Assembly: GCA_023014335.1 (NCBI GenBank)
Contig: JAECYW010000015.1
Span: 186,001 to 250,000 of the forward strand
DNA: 64,000 bases
Direction: 5' to 3'
Source: Galerina marginata
Taxonomy: Eukaryota > Basidiomycota > Agaricomycetes > Agaricales > Galerinaceae
Shown: positions 22,255 to 34,827 of the stretch, piece after piece
Layout of the letters: the number at the start of each line of letters is the position of its first letter
Position numbering within the stretch: position 1 is the stretch's first letter
The notes under the pieces: generated by a model
Database searches by the model: none
Told to the model about the DNA's origin: nothing
What the model saw: the letters and a program-made list of their open reading frames with translations, nothing else
Translations under genes and position numbers: made by a program

Positions 22255-25187
22255 ATGCCCATAACACCAGTGCAGAAGAATGCGATAGAGGAAGTTATCG
22301 CTGCCGTCTTGTCACTGACGGCTCCTCGCGGGAAGCGGCAGTTGGCTGCCATCTTTATGGACTTGGTCGACCGCGAAGAATGGCCAGAGTACTATGAGGT
22401 GTGTCTCGCGAAGTCTTGCAGGTTGAAGATGTCCTTAGTGCCTCTACAGATCATACCTGAACCTCGGTGTTTGAAAAATATCCAGGCAGGTGTGGCAAAA
22501 GGGCGATACAAGGAACCCACAGACGTTTACACGGATCTGTCTCTGGTGTTTTGGAACGCGATGTTTTACAACGAGGCGGATAGTCAAATAGCTGTAGATG
22601 CTGATGCACTTAAAGTACGTGACTTGACGCGTTTTACAGTTGAAATATTGAATTTTCTGTTCAGAATTCATTAGAAACAGAATGGAAGAAACGGACAGTG
22701 CTTCCTGTTCCGCGTAGTTCGCCTCCCCCTTCTTCTGCCCAGAAGGTGCACGGCGTTGTGAACGACAATCTGACTGAAGCCAAAAAAGAAACCCCATCTA
22801 CCACAGAAACAACACCGGCTCCTCCCACACCGGCGCCCGCAACGCCAGCTCCCCTTCCGGTTTCTACAATTCCTACACAAACCGCTGCACCTTCTATGCG
22901 GACCCAAATGGCACCAATAGCAAGCACCAGCGCCGTCAACTATTACGCGAAGCCAGTCCCAATACGGCCCAAATCTGCCCAACGCCAAACTCCCGAAGTG
23001 GAGGTGGACGTCGTGTCTCCAGATTCCGATGAACCTGAGTCTGATTTTCAGGCAGAACGAGACCCCCAGAGCGAAGAGATCGTGAAACAGCTCGAAAAGG
23101 GCCTGCCTAGGTGGCCTGGGTTTGGAGAAGATGGATGGATTGACGACATCAACCCAGTAAGTTGGCTTATTGCTTCATGGTCTGATTGTTCTAATACCCG
23201 GCATAGGAGCGCTTTTCTGATATCGTGCATGCTCTAAAGAGCTACAAGGACATAATGTGCGTATCCTAATCTTTATCTCGCGAAGGTATTGTCTTGACAC
23301 TGTTAATACTACTTTAGTGGAAACCGTCTCGCAGTTTGCTTGGAATCATTGCCAGAAGAGTCATCGCCCACCTTGCATCTTTCAACTACAACGCCGATAT
23401 CTCTAAAGCAGATCGAGGTAGGTATATACTTCAATGTGATCAGCTCTTTTTATCAGATTTGCTTCTCCAGACCCGCGCAAAACACAAAATGTACAAAGCT
23501 GCCAAAGAATTTGACCTTGATATGGCTCAACTGTTCGAGAAAGCTCGTCGGTGGCACGATCCTGGCACAGAAGCATATGGACGAGCGCTTCTTCTCCAGG
23601 TATGGTTTTAATATGCCTCATTTTTTCTATCTTGCTCAAATCGAAGCTTGTCAGCGTCTTTACCAAGCTCTTACATCACCAAATCCTCCTGCCGCGCCGT
23701 ACATCTCGTCTACGAATTTTGCTGCGCTGAGAGCTGGTCCAGGAAACGTCAAACCCGTTCATGGACCCGATGGCGAAGGTGTTACAAATGTGACGACCCA
23801 TCGTGTTCTTACCCGAGACCGTACTTTCGTCAATGAAGTGAACTATAAAGGATGGAAAATCAAGTTGGCTGACTGGGTTCACCTAAGTAATCCAGATGAC
23901 CCAAGTCGGCCCATTATTGGTCAGGTGTTTCGGTGCTGGGTGTCAGATGAGTTGTGAGTTATCTTTGGAAGTGACATTAATTGCATCCATCATATAAACT
24001 TTGTTCCTAGTGACAAGGTGGGGCAACCTGGTATTACCGTATCGTGGTACTATAGACCCGAGCAGGTCGGTCCCTTGGTTATACAAGCCTCTGCTAATTG
24101 ACGAATATACCCATCTTCGCAGACCTTCCACCCCGCAAACAGACAATTCTGGCAGGGCGAGGTATTCAAAACAAGTATGTAACCTGTTTCAAGGATTCAT
24201 TTCACTTTCATTAACAGTCGGCACCGAATCTAGGCCATTTCGCGGACCATCCTGTGGAGGACATCATTGAGAAAGTTGCATGTCAGTTTACTGCACGACA
24301 TATCCGTGGACGGCCTCGACCGCCATTCTGGCACGTCGGGTTCCCATTGTATGTCTGCGACTCCCGATACAACGACCGCGACCGGGTTTTTGTCAAGATC
24401 AAGAACTGGAACTCGTGTGTTCCTGAAGAGGTCAGGCAAAGCACCGAGTTTATGCCGATCTATCCGTTTGAACGGACTGTGTATCCGGTCCGACTTCCGA
24501 GCCCGTTCTTGGTCAAAGGAGCCGGAAAGGGGGCCTCTAAAGGACCTGGGGGGCTGCTGAGTCCGGCTAATGACCAGGATGCAGCAGGCGACGGTGTGGC
24601 AAGGAAGAGGGCAAATGGGTCGACGAAGATTGCTAGTGCGGATGCTGGCTATGCTACTCCATATCAACCCATGCAAACCCCATATTCTCAGCAAGTTAGT
24701 CAGCGTACGGCCGCTAGTCCTGATAGATCAGTAGTATCGGCAGCTGGAGGTCTGTTGGCGATTGGAGGCCCAGGCCAGGTAGAGAAGCTTCCCCCAGAAA
24801 CAGGTATGTGGGTCATCACACACACGATGTTCTTTGGGTACCGCCCAAGCTCGGCATTTGGTTCTTTTGTCTTCTCATCCACACAGTATTGACACTCTTT
24901 ATATAGCGAAACTATTCGACCGGGACCCAGATACGAATGAGGTTCTCTGGTTCGCAGCTCCCCCATTGAACATGCCTCGTGCAAAAGGTCCTCGGCATAG
25001 TCTTGCGTATTTGCAATTCTTGGCATCGAAACGCAGAATAGACTCGGATTCAGCCAGTAACGAAATGGGGAACCACGGCGACGGGCGGGCTCCTAAACGG
25101 GCCCGTATTTCTGTTCCGCCAACTGTAACAGAAACGATGCAACAGGTGTGGAAAGAGATGCAGACTGATTTATCAATGTTGACCTAG
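22255..25187 (+). CDS. RSC1/RSC2-like bromodomain and BAH-domain protein
   Basis: Eleven exons (22255-22398, 22450-22614, 22665-23156, 23207-23256, 23318-23417, 23471-23599, 23655-23953, 24011-24065, 24123-24174, 24234-24803, 24907-25187) give 778 residues. The first bromodomain (about residues 1-105) contains IFMDLVDREEWPEYYE, IIPEPRCLKNIQAGV, and LVFWNAMFYNE with the acetyl-lysine-reading Asn. A second bromodomain-like region (about 280-375) has MYKAAKEFDLDMAQLFEKA. The BAH domain follows (about 425-560): YKGWKIKLADWVHLSN, VGQPGITVSWYYRPEQT, GEVFKTSHFADHPVEDIIEK. The C-terminus has LWFAAPPLN. This order (bromo-bromo-BAH) matches Rsc1/Rsc2 of the RSC/SWI-SNF remodeller. An upstream in-frame ATG at 22021 exists; 22255 is preferred because the domain starts there. 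The first intron (51 nt) is stop-free. Confidence 0.88.
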
Positions 25188-26296
25188 GAATCGCGCATGC
25201 TTGCTTGCGATGGGTGTACTTTTCGCGTCCGATGTTATCTCGCGAAAATTGATATTATATTTAGATGTATGTTTTAATAATCTCATCTTTGTTGGACTGA
25301 TATCTTGTTCGGGACGCTTAATTCCCCATGATATCAGAATATGATAAACTGCGGGGATCGCACTCCCGAGCCTATCGTATGCTGCTGTACGTATGTCCAT
25401 CCTCACTTAAGAGTCTAGGTTTTCGACGAGAAATGGTAGAAATGGTCCATGGCGCGCATCATTCTTGTGCGCCTTGATCGCAATCAGCGCAGTCAAGTTC
25501 CGCCATCAAGCCTATACTGATGGAATTGGCGAACGGACGCAAAATGTCTTCAACATCGCCTCAAACACTTCAGTCGTCCTCGTCAACGCCTTGGGTAAGT
25601 CCCGCCGCATTTACGGCAGTTCCCAGGGCAGAATATGCCAAAATCCAAATTGAATCTTCAAGCTTTAAGGGAGGTGGGGCCGTAACCAAGCCCTTTCTGT
25701 AACAGCCTTTCGACAAATCATATCAAGTTGTTTCAGTCTTTCAGGTCCGACAAATGCTGCCTCGCGTGTCAGGCTTCAGATGTCGCGGCGTTAAAATGTT
25801 CACCGTACTTGAGTAGTTTCCGCCCCGGAGTGCTTCGGAATGTCTGCCAGCCGAAGACAGACCGCACGCACGCTGAGCATTATCATTGGGATACTTACAT
25901 TAGTCTGAATTTTCAGAACCGCAAGTTATTAGCCGACCACCGCCAAAGTTCACAGCAAAGACTTCGATGCTAAATGAAAGAACTCTCCCTTTCTTTCTTG
26001 CTCCGGCTCGGGAAGTTTGTAAATTTCCTGAACACGCGTTGACAAACCGCCGCATGCACTCTATGCACACGGGCGAAAAATAGCCTGAACTGGACGTGTC
26101 GGCACTGCCTTGCATCCGCTATGCCGTATATCTGCGTATGGATCCGACAGGCGCCCACATTAGGTGTTGGATCTCGATTAATCGCCGATCTCTCCCACAC
26201 ATGCTTACCCTCACATGTTATATTTCCGTCAATTGGTTTATCAGCCCATCCCTTCCTGTTCGGAACCCTTACCCACACCGCGAACTGGTCTGGTCG
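25188..26296. other. Intergenic region, no recognised gene
   Basis: No gene recognised. Downstream end of the bromodomain-BAH gene and promoter of the membrane-protein gene. Confidence 0.4.
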
Positions 26297-28049
26297 ATGT
26301 TGCCAATCGTTTTCTCAATCCTTGCCGGGTCGATGGCACTCGCCAGGGGATCACTGCTTCTACCACGGGCGATTCAATCGCCAGCAACATGCACCCCAGA
26401 CTTCAGTTGGATGGACAATGCCGAACATAATTCGCCTTGTCAGGTTGCGGCCCAGGTGAACGCAATTTGCAACGGCGGGAGTACGTCTACGTTTCTCTCT
26501 AAGAGTCTTCGAACTAATGAGTAACCTGTCAGATTGGATCGTGCCTGCACTGAGCGCCAACGGCTCCGATAGTTACACTCCCCCAGATCCTGCAAAAGGA
26601 ACAGCAACCTTCTGCACCTGGTCTGTCTCTTTGGTCTTACATTACGGAGTATGCAGCGCTGACATAAGCTGAAGTTCATGGGCATCTTATAACTTGATGA
26701 GCGCCTGCACCATTTGTCAAAATCCGGAGTTTGCCTCAAAAAATGTTCAGTACGGAATGTCTTTCCAGGAAGCATTTAAAGGGATTAATTTGGTTTGAAT
26801 AGATTTACGGCCTACACAGCGAATTGTGCTGGGAAACTATCTGATGCGTATGTGATAAAACCCTTTTGATTTTTTCTACGCCGTTGACCCATCTGAAATA
26901 GATACTTTCCCTCGAATATAACATTACCTTCTACCGTTACAATCCCTGTATGGGCTGCCACAGACCGTGAGTGGGATTACTCGAATTCTTTTAAAAACTT
27001 ACATTAGACCTTTTGAAGCTTCGACTTGGACGAACGACTTGTTTGATGTGTCTGCTGCGAAAGCAACAGCAGCTAAGGGTTAGTCACTGTATTTTTCCGA
27101 TGGAATAGGGCATGGATTCAACTATTTCCATGTAGATCTACCCGACCTTTTGGGTACCACCCAAACCAAGGGGAAGAAGTCCAGTAATGTTGGTGCTATC
27201 GTTGGAGGTGTCATTGGAGGGCTCGTTGTCATTGCTGCTGCTGCTGCAGTCGCATTCTACATGTTGCGCCGGCAACGACAAGCCCCAAGGCCTGGACCTC
27301 CTCATTCAATTAGCGAAAAACCACTTCACATGCGCTCTATCTCAGATGTTACGACGAATTCCGGCTTTCAACAAGGGTATACGACATTATCCTCGACTCC
27401 TTTGAACCATCCTGCGAGTCCGACTATCATGACACATAATACGAGCATACGGTCCGTGCCATACTTTAGCTCAGTAGTTGGCAGCACTGTCCCCCACGGT
27501 ACTGCCTCACCACCGCCTGGCCGACAAGCAGGATCCCCTCCTCCGGCCAACCGCGAGGATATAATCGAACCTTTCACCTCACCTCCTTCGAATAATCATA
27601 ATCACGCAGATAGAAAGCAGTCCAACGGCGCCTTTCCAGTCTATGACCCTCCCACCGCCCCACCAATGCGAATGGAAATCACCCGACCTATCACACCAAC
27701 ACAAAGAACGAGATTCAATCCGCCTGCGTACGAGGAATCGACCCCTGACCGTTCTGGCACGGGAACTCCATCACGTCCGCCTCATCGTGGAAAGCAACCT
27801 TCGTCGGACACTACGCACTCAATGACATCGACTGGCCATGCGCAGCGTCCAGCAGTGGATCACAGCCCGAATTCCAGTGCATCTGGCATGGCCAACATTG
27901 TAGGGCAAATGGGAATTGCCACGACCGGTGCACAGACTGGTGGTAACGCTATACCGCAGGGACATGGCCGACAAGCAAGCGCCAGCGTGTCAAGGGACGA
28001 AAAACGCAAACCGACGGAAGAAAGTTTCAGCGCCAGGGACATTGCTTGA
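26297..28049 (+). CDS. Secreted-ectodomain single-pass membrane protein
   Basis: Seven exons (26297-26480, 26533-26620, 26675-26728, 26803-26847, 26902-26966, 27019-27078, 27136-28049) give 469 residues. A signal peptide (MLPIVFSILAGSMALARG) is followed by a small cysteine-rich ectodomain with CTPDFSWMDN, SPCQVAAQVNAICNGG, CTCSWASYNLMSACTICQN and ITLPSTVTIPVWAA. Then comes a glycine/alanine-rich transmembrane segment at about 184-209 (VGAIVGGVIGGLVVIAAAAA) with a basic stop-transfer MLRRQRQ. The remaining 260 residues are a disordered Pro/Ser/Thr/His-rich cytosolic tail. This architecture is common in agaricomycetes and reminiscent of fungal wall-sensor-like proteins. No function is established. 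Splice sites at 26729-26802 (74-nt intron) are the least certain. Confidence 0.75.
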
Positions 28050-30661
28050 AAAAAAGCTTCTATCGCCTGACATGTTCCTTGGATAGATGGGTCTCAGACA
28101 TTCTTTCCCATTTCTACGATTGTAAAACGGTCTGTACAACTGGATATACCTGTATGAGTAGTCAAACGATGTGACACGACCCGATAAGATACAAACCCCC
28201 AGTACGGATTAATGCAAACCTTGGACACGATTACCTAGCTCTCCGTCCAAGGTACCAGTTTAATAATAGCCTATGTATCATATTTATTCTCGCTAGAACT
28301 ATGGATTCGACATTCGGACACTTGACATGAGAGTATGTTACCTAGTTCTGACCATAGATAACAGCTGACCTTTCGGCCACATGTCAACAAGTGCGCCTTT
28401 TGCTATCGCGCATTGGAGTTTGTCGACTTGGGAGGGCTAAATACAGAATTAATTAACAAGAACTCAACCGAATAATGGGCGTCTCCGTAATTGGGGAGTG
28501 GAGCTGGGATATGCTTCACTCGCAATGAAAAGCCAAGGGACTTTCATGCCGATATCTTTAGTGTACAGATATGTTACCGAAGAAAGCATGCAGATAGCAT
28601 CCGAGCCTCTTCCCGTGTTCACCGCAGTGAGCTCAGAGATGCCGCGTCCGAGGTGAAAGGATTGACAAGCCATGCAAGACACAGAATTCAGAAGATGGCG
28701 GATCGTATATTGGACGGCTGTATCACAGGGTGAACGTTTATAGCCATTGACAGAAGAACCAAGACTCTGCAAAGAAATCAAGACCTGCGAACGGCAAGCT
28801 GTTACCTTTCCCAAGATAAGTAAACCATCGTGCTTCGTCGGCTCAGGCTGTTCACCTCGGGGGTGCTTGTGCCAGTGTTCACAGTGTATTTTCAGGCGGG
28901 GCTATGTATAATAAAGCCGTTATGTTGTCTTATTCGGATAGTCTCGAATGACCTGTTCACACTCTGTCGACGAAGAGGCGCACTGGCAATTATCAAGGAA
29001 GGGCTGGAATTCAAAGCATCAACCACGAAGGCGGGTTTGCGCAAATCCATGACACCTTCGGCCTATGTGATACGGTTACTCCATCTGTATCGTCAGTAAA
29101 ATTCCGCAGTCTCAGCCACGGACCAAGTTTATTCAGGTTTCACGACAAGAACCACTGTCGAATGCCGTGTGGTCGTCGAGAATTTGTCCAACACGTGGAA
29201 AATTTGTGTCTTGTCAATTCAGTGATCGTGGATTCATGACCAGATTGGACTTGTGAGGAAACAACAAAGTTCTAGCCTCAGTTCTAGCCTCAACCCGATG
29301 GTGGCTTATTTTCTCGGGAGTCGGCCTTGAAAGGACGATCTTTGCGCCTTCAGCCAGGAAGCAGACACAGCATGAACAGGTGAGGATACCCGTGCTTCCA
29401 ACTCCCGAGAAGCCCGGCAGAACAACACCGGACTCGAAGTTCATCAAGCACAGCCAGAGTCGAAGGTTCAAATTCAGCTTTCAGAGAGAGCAGGAGGTAC
29501 TCCGTTGAACTCCATTCAGTCGCAATCATGATGCTGATCTACTAGCCCAGCCTTTCAAGTTGGTCGGTTGAGTATTCTGGATCCAGGTGACAAGAAGCAG
29601 AAACTAGCGTGTCATGTAAATGTTAAGAGAAAAAGGGAGTTTTCAGCAAGAAAGCCAAAAGCTACCCACAGTCCATAATTTCTTACAAGACTCCCGCGAA
29701 TAGGACGTCGAAGTCGCAGAAGAAGAGCCTGTCTCACGTTGTCTAAATCTGTCTTCACCCTACCCGACGGTCCCGTGACATATTCCATTTTTAGTAGTTA
29801 CGCCTCACCGCATTGACCTGCGGCGGATTCTGCGCACATTTGACAAGGTCGGCGAGAGCTAAGTCACCTAAGTGACGCCTTGTTTATTCCATGCGCAGAA
29901 TAACTTTTGTTTGTGCCTTATCAATTTTCTCTTTACCTTAGTAATGGGTTGAGCGAGAGTATGGAGTGCACTATGGACAAGCCTCCTTTGTCCAACGGTC
30001 CGTTCTGCAAAAACGCTCTCACAACAGGGTCGACCCATTTATTCTTATTCTTCTACTTGGTTCCCAAAATTCTGCAGGCCCTTGGAAAGCCCGTGAACAA
30101 TGCACCTGTTCGAGAAGCAAACGCCGCTGCGTATCGCCCGAGTCATTGCCGAGTCACCGAGAACTTCGTTCTTTACATCTGGAAAACAAAGAGGCCGTGT
30201 AATAATGGCAGGAATATTGATTGGTGTCGAGGACTTGGAAGGTTGCATAAAATGATTACTTTCCATTTGCTGGATATCTTTGGGACGTGATCCATGTTTT
30301 AGCCCCAGTTCTGCTTGCATTAAATCAATCATCATCATCATGGAAGAACATGATGTTATGGTCGCATTCCCACAAAGGTCTTTATCGTGCGTAACGAAGA
30401 ACGTCGATCATGAATCTGTGATAGGTACAGAAAATGGTAGGATGCCTGATCAATTGGTACATTCGTTTTTCGTAGGACCGCGGTGAATTTCACGCTGCAG
30501 TTATTACGCTTCGATTTCTTAACAGTTATCCACCCCTTGAACATGTCTTTATGCCAGAAAGGAAGTAAAGGAGAATGATGAAAGTTGGAAAGGAAAATAA
30601 TGATATAGATACAAACACACATTTCCTCCTTTTGAGCCATGCTGACACCAGAAAAAGACCT
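28050..30661. other. Long intergenic region, no recognised gene
   Basis: About 2.6 kb with no gene I can support. Short open stretches (such as 29907-30290, 127 codons) lack recognisable domains and good splice continuations. This separates two convergent genes, so it should mainly hold two 3' untranslated regions and spacer DNA. Confidence 0.4.
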
Positions 30662-32066
30662 TTAGATTCCAGCGCCACCAGTGACCTCCAAAGTGTGCCC
30701 AGAGACATAGGAAGCTAGAGGAGAAGCCAAGCTAAAATATTCACGTGAGTGGAAAAGACACGAGGATAAATGGTAGACATATACGGACAAAAGCACAGAT
30801 CCAGCAGCATCCTCTGGAGTACCACCCCGTCTGAGAGGAATATACGGGTATGTATCGGTTTCCTGAGCAGCACTGACGGGACCCTTAGCGCCGGGGACGC
30901 CAAGAGCCACCTTCTTTCCATCAATCTCAATCGTCACGCCAGCCTCTTTAGCAGCTGTCAAGCTGCACGATTCTAATCAGCCCAGCCACGGTGTTCCGAA
31001 AGAAGGGAAGATACTTACCGCGTATGAATCAGTCCAAAGGCAATAGTATTGGCACGGACCCCATAAGGGCCCCATTCTTTGCAGATGGTTTTCGTCAAAC
31101 CAATAACAGCAGCTTTGGCAGATGCGTAGTTAGCCTGGCCGACATTTCCGTGAAGACCTGAGGTCGAGGAGACATTGATGATGGAGCGGTTCTCCCGCTG
31201 TTCAGGCTACCAAAAGAAATCACGAAAAGTGCAAATATTTTAGGCGGTCTTCATAGTCAATATATTTTAATAAATTACCTTGAGACGGAAGTAAGGAGCT
31301 GCTTGACGGATCAGCCTGAACGGCGCGCGAACGTGAATCTTCATGATGATATCAAAGGTCTCGTCGGGTGTCGTGTGCAGCATCTTGTCGAATGTGAATC
31401 CGGCATTGTTCACAATGTGATTGATTTTTCCCCACTTTCTAGAAAGCAGAAAGGTGCTTAACAGGGGTCTTTCTTTGACATTCCAACTAGAAGACTCACT
31501 GGACTGTTGCATCAACAATTTTCTTCGGGAAATCATCCGCGCCAACATCACCAGCCACAGAGAGGACTTGACCACCAGCGGCTTTGATTTCGCCTTCTAC
31601 GGATTCCAGACGCTTAGCATCAATGCTATTTTAGGGGCATTGTCGTCAGAGGACACGGCCGTAATGGGAAGGACAAGGCATTACTCGCTAATGACGACTT
31701 TGGCTCCTTCTTTGGCAAAGAGGAGAGCTGTCGACCGACCAATTCCCTATAAGCAATTTGAGATCAACCCTGAAAGCATACGCGTAGTAACGACCCGGGG
31801 TTTACCTGACCAGCACCTGAGATCAGAAAAAAAACTGGGTCAGTCCCGTGTCCCTAAGAACGGCACGACGCAGCAGAAAGTCGTGACCCTCAATGCTCTA
31901 GCCTTGCCCAAGAGGTTCCATCATCCATCCCAAGCAACAAACGATCTCGACAAAGTGTAAAAATTAAAACCAACATACCGGTAATAATAGCGACCTCTCC
32001 AGCAAGCAATCCACGTCCGTGAGCGTTGGAGACGTGTCCAGACACCTGAGCAAGACGTTCTGACAT
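30662..32066 (-). CDS. Short-chain dehydrogenase/reductase, FabG-like (3-oxoacyl-ACP reductase type)
   Basis: Eight exons on the minus strand (32066-31979, 31816-31806, 31746-31685, 31625-31500, 31438-31279, 31206-31019, 30962-30789, 30731-30662) give 292 residues. The Rossmann nucleotide motif TGAGQGIG is at 29-36, split by the second exon, which is only 11 nt long. DVGADD and VNNAG (the NNAG strand) follow. The catalytic triad is S163, Y176 and K180 in INVSSTSGLHG and NYASAKAAV, and the protein ends HTLEVTGGAG as in FabG relatives. An insertion around residues 225-260 is larger than in bacterial FabG. It probably reduces a 3-oxoacyl or similar carbonyl with NADPH. Compartment is unknown and no peroxisomal signal is seen. 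All intron borders are GT-AG. Confidence 0.85.
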
Positions 32067-32864
32067 TTCCTTGAAATCAGATGAAGCTGTAAAGTGCCAA
32101 CAAGAGGAAAGGAGGTGGTAGAGGTGAAGGAAGAAACGGTTACCGACGCGGGGTATTTCAGCAGGATGTGGGGAGGCCTAACGGGTACGTGAGTGCCGGT
32201 GCCGGTGCACGTGAAGAGCCCACCCAGTCAACTATTAATAATCCCGAAAGGCGGAACCGCGGGTGGGCAATCTTGAATGGCTTGCTCAACGTCTACGACC
32301 TCGGAGGGAAACTTGGTAAAATCCGCGATCTTGGCTTTCTGGCAATTCTCAGCTATGTGAAACTCAACAAACTTAAACCCTTCTACTCTGGCTAAGACGA
32401 ACATTCACCCCAAGGGGCATTTTCGTCATCAGTGATTAGTGACTTCGAGGGGCGTACTGATTGGGCAGTCCATTCACCGACGAGGAACAGAAATATAAGC
32501 CAGTATTTTCAGGCGAGCTTGCGTTACTCTGCGGAGTACCCCCACATATTTTTGGGGAGCTAGAGGGCTCTAGACTTGCACTTGAGTACCTCCCGAGTTG
32601 GAAAATTGAACTCAGCGATACTCAATGTCCTGCTTTTCCCCCTACTCCCTACGACCCTGCCAACGATTTCTTCATGGATAAAAGGTTAAAAAGAAGGGGA
32701 AATTTTGTTATCTATTCTATTCCTATTCTTTCCTTTCGCAAATCTCGGTGAGTCCCGTTTGCACGTCTCACCGCTCAATAAATGACGACTTGAATTTATT
32801 TACCTCCACCCAGGCCGTAGAATTTTCCTGACCTTGTTGGACGCATACCGGCGGTCAACTTTGG
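32067..32864. other. Divergent promoter region, SDR / F-box
   Basis: About 800 bp between head-to-head genes. A possible leader intron of the SDR gene lies at about 32087-32143 (minus-strand GTAACC to ACAG). No other gene seen. Confidence 0.35.
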
Positions 32865-34019
32865 ATGCAGTCCATGCCTCTTTCCCATCCAAAGTCCCAT
32901 CCTGTGCCTTTGCCTCAAGAGCTTTCGGACTGTATAATTTCCTATCTCGAGGGCGATCGGACTTCGCTTAAAAACTGTTGTCTCGTATGCCGCTCGTGGA
33001 TGATCTCTTCCCGTATACATATATTTCGGAAACTCGTCGTAACACTTAAAAACGTCTCGTTCTTCGTTTCATCCGCCGACAATTTTCTATCTACTATTTC
33101 GCCGTTTGTGCAGCAGCTGGAATTTCGCAATTTGAACCTCTACTCTGGTTGGGCTTCTGCGACCAATTTATTCCCCCTTTTTTTGCCAACTCTGACACAC
33201 TTACACCTCTGTGACATCACCTTCAGCACCTTTCTAGACGTCACTCACACTATCTGCGCATTTCCACATCTCCAATCCGTAGAAGTGGTCCGTGTACACT
33301 GGGATTCCAACGTCATACACGCGAGGAAAGGCGACGCCGTCCAATATCCCGTCTTACCACCGTTCGTTCACCGCATTCGGTGGCGCGACACCCCGCTCCA
33401 CGAACTCCTGCACTGGCTCCTATCACACGACAAGTTACCCATAGTCCCGCATCTAGACATTGGGCCGGTAAGGGAACGCGACGTCTCCTCCGCCGGCCGG
33501 TACTTATTCCAAGTCGGTCCGCACCTTCAGCACATAACCTTTTCCTTCTGCTTCGGCACCTACCACGATTGTGCTTTACTTCCAGACCCAGAGCGCCGAG
33601 GCGACTCGCTTGCCCTTCGTTACAAGGAGGTATTCGGTATCTCCACCTGCCACCATATCGCTTTATTCACCGAGCTGCGTTCGTTAAAGATCGACGACTT
33701 CGTTGACTGCAACTCGCTCAGTTGCAATCAGAGAACCCCGGCATTTTGTGCCCCGCGCGTTCTCGCTTCTGTGCGCTCACCGAAATTGACTCGCCTTATT
33801 TTGGGGGTTAACCTGGCGAAGGTCGGGGACTTGGATAAGCATGACGTAAATTGGGAGTTTTTAGACGAGACTTTCGTGAGCACGCCTTATGAGCCCTTGG
33901 AGGTGATCGAGTTTGAGGTCAAGGGAAGGGTTAATGTGGATGGGTTGAAGGAGTTAATTTCGTCCAGGCTTCCGTATGCAGCTGGTCGGGGGCTCCTGAA
34001 ATTCCATAAAGCGACTTGA
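32865..34019 (+). CDS. F-box domain protein, intronless
   Basis: A single 384-residue reading frame. The F-box occupies about residues 14-60: PLPQELSDCIISYLEGDRTS, LKNCCLVCRSWMISSRIHIF, RKLVV. The rest is leucine-rich with repeated LxxLxL-type strands (FLPTLTHLHLCDITF, HLQSVEVVRVHW), typical of agaricomycete F-box/LRR-like families. It is not a recent copy of the tandem trio at 1.6-8 kb: sequence and exon structure differ. Presumed SCF ubiquitin-ligase adaptor with unknown target. Confidence 0.8.
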   Translation: MQSMPLSHPKSHPVPLPQELSDCIISYLEGDRTSLKNCCLVCRSWMISSRIHIFRKLVVTLKNVSFFVSSADNFLSTISPFVQQLEFRNLNLYSGWASATNLFPLFLPTLTHLHLCDITFSTFLDVTHTICAFPHLQSVEVVRVHWDSNVIHARKGDAVQYPVLPPFVHRIRWRDTPLHELLHWLLSHDKLPIVPHLDIGPVRERDVSSAGRYLFQVGPHLQHITFSFCFGTYHDCALLPDPERRGDSLALRYKEVFGISTCHHIALFTELRSLKIDDFVDCNSLSCNQRTPAFCAPRVLASVRSPKLTRLILGVNLAKVGDLDKHDVNWEFLDETFVSTPYEPLEVIEFEVKGRVNVDGLKELISSRLPYAAGRGLLKFHKAT

Positions 34020-34819
34020 AATCTTGTCTTTCTTCCATTGTCCTTGGTGAGTTCCTCAGATCAGCGGGGAACTCTAGATCTTTCGGCGACAATTTCGGGA
34101 ACTACGCTCGTTGACATATTGAACTATTTTCTCTCACTTATAATTATTTACTCGTACGCATAGGTATATATACGTTTATCTAGAGGTAGTACACGGTTAA
34201 CACTTCAGCGTTGAGAACTAGACACTGGGCTAGATATAGTTCTACGCTCTGGCACTCAAAGAAACAGACTCCGATTTCCGAGAACTGGCATTTGGCCCCT
34301 TCAACCCCGCGGGCGCTTCCTGTCTTCCTCTCGGCTGTAAGAATGCCCTGGGATGGTGCATATAATCTCCGTAGCTTCTGGTATGCCCGACGACGCTTCT
34401 GCCGCAGGCATGCTCTTCATACAGAACCAGCACCGGAATGTTACCAGGATGACGATTATGGAAGCGGGGCGAGGGCGCTGTCGAACAGATTTATTTTACT
34501 GTGGTCGTCACATCCCGTGTCCCGTGTTGAGAAATTTCTTGTCCTTATAATTATCACTCTTTCCACACTAACTGACCTCTGAACAATCCATTGGTACTCT
34601 GACCTCCCCTATCGCGGCATTTTTTTCATATCGGTCATCTGCGGATGCCATTACACGCCACAACTTTAGAGTCAAGTCAAGTAAGATGGCATTACATAGT
34701 TCATTCCAAATTAAATTTATGTATTGCATGTCCGGACATGCTCCGCGCGTTCTACTGCGGAGGTTTAGTTCAGCACTGCCATACCTGCGCTAATCCCATT
34801 TTCCAATATTGTATGTGCA
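34020..34819. other. Intergenic region, no recognised gene
   Basis: Downstream of the F-box gene. A TATA-like word (GTATATATACG) occurs at about 34164-34174 without an associated gene I can identify. Confidence 0.35.
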
Positions 34820-34827
34820 GGTGGGTC

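Noticed and set aside
34231..34582. Possible gene between the F-box gene and the hAT element
   Set aside because: Short frames on both strands with no domain or convincing splice sites.
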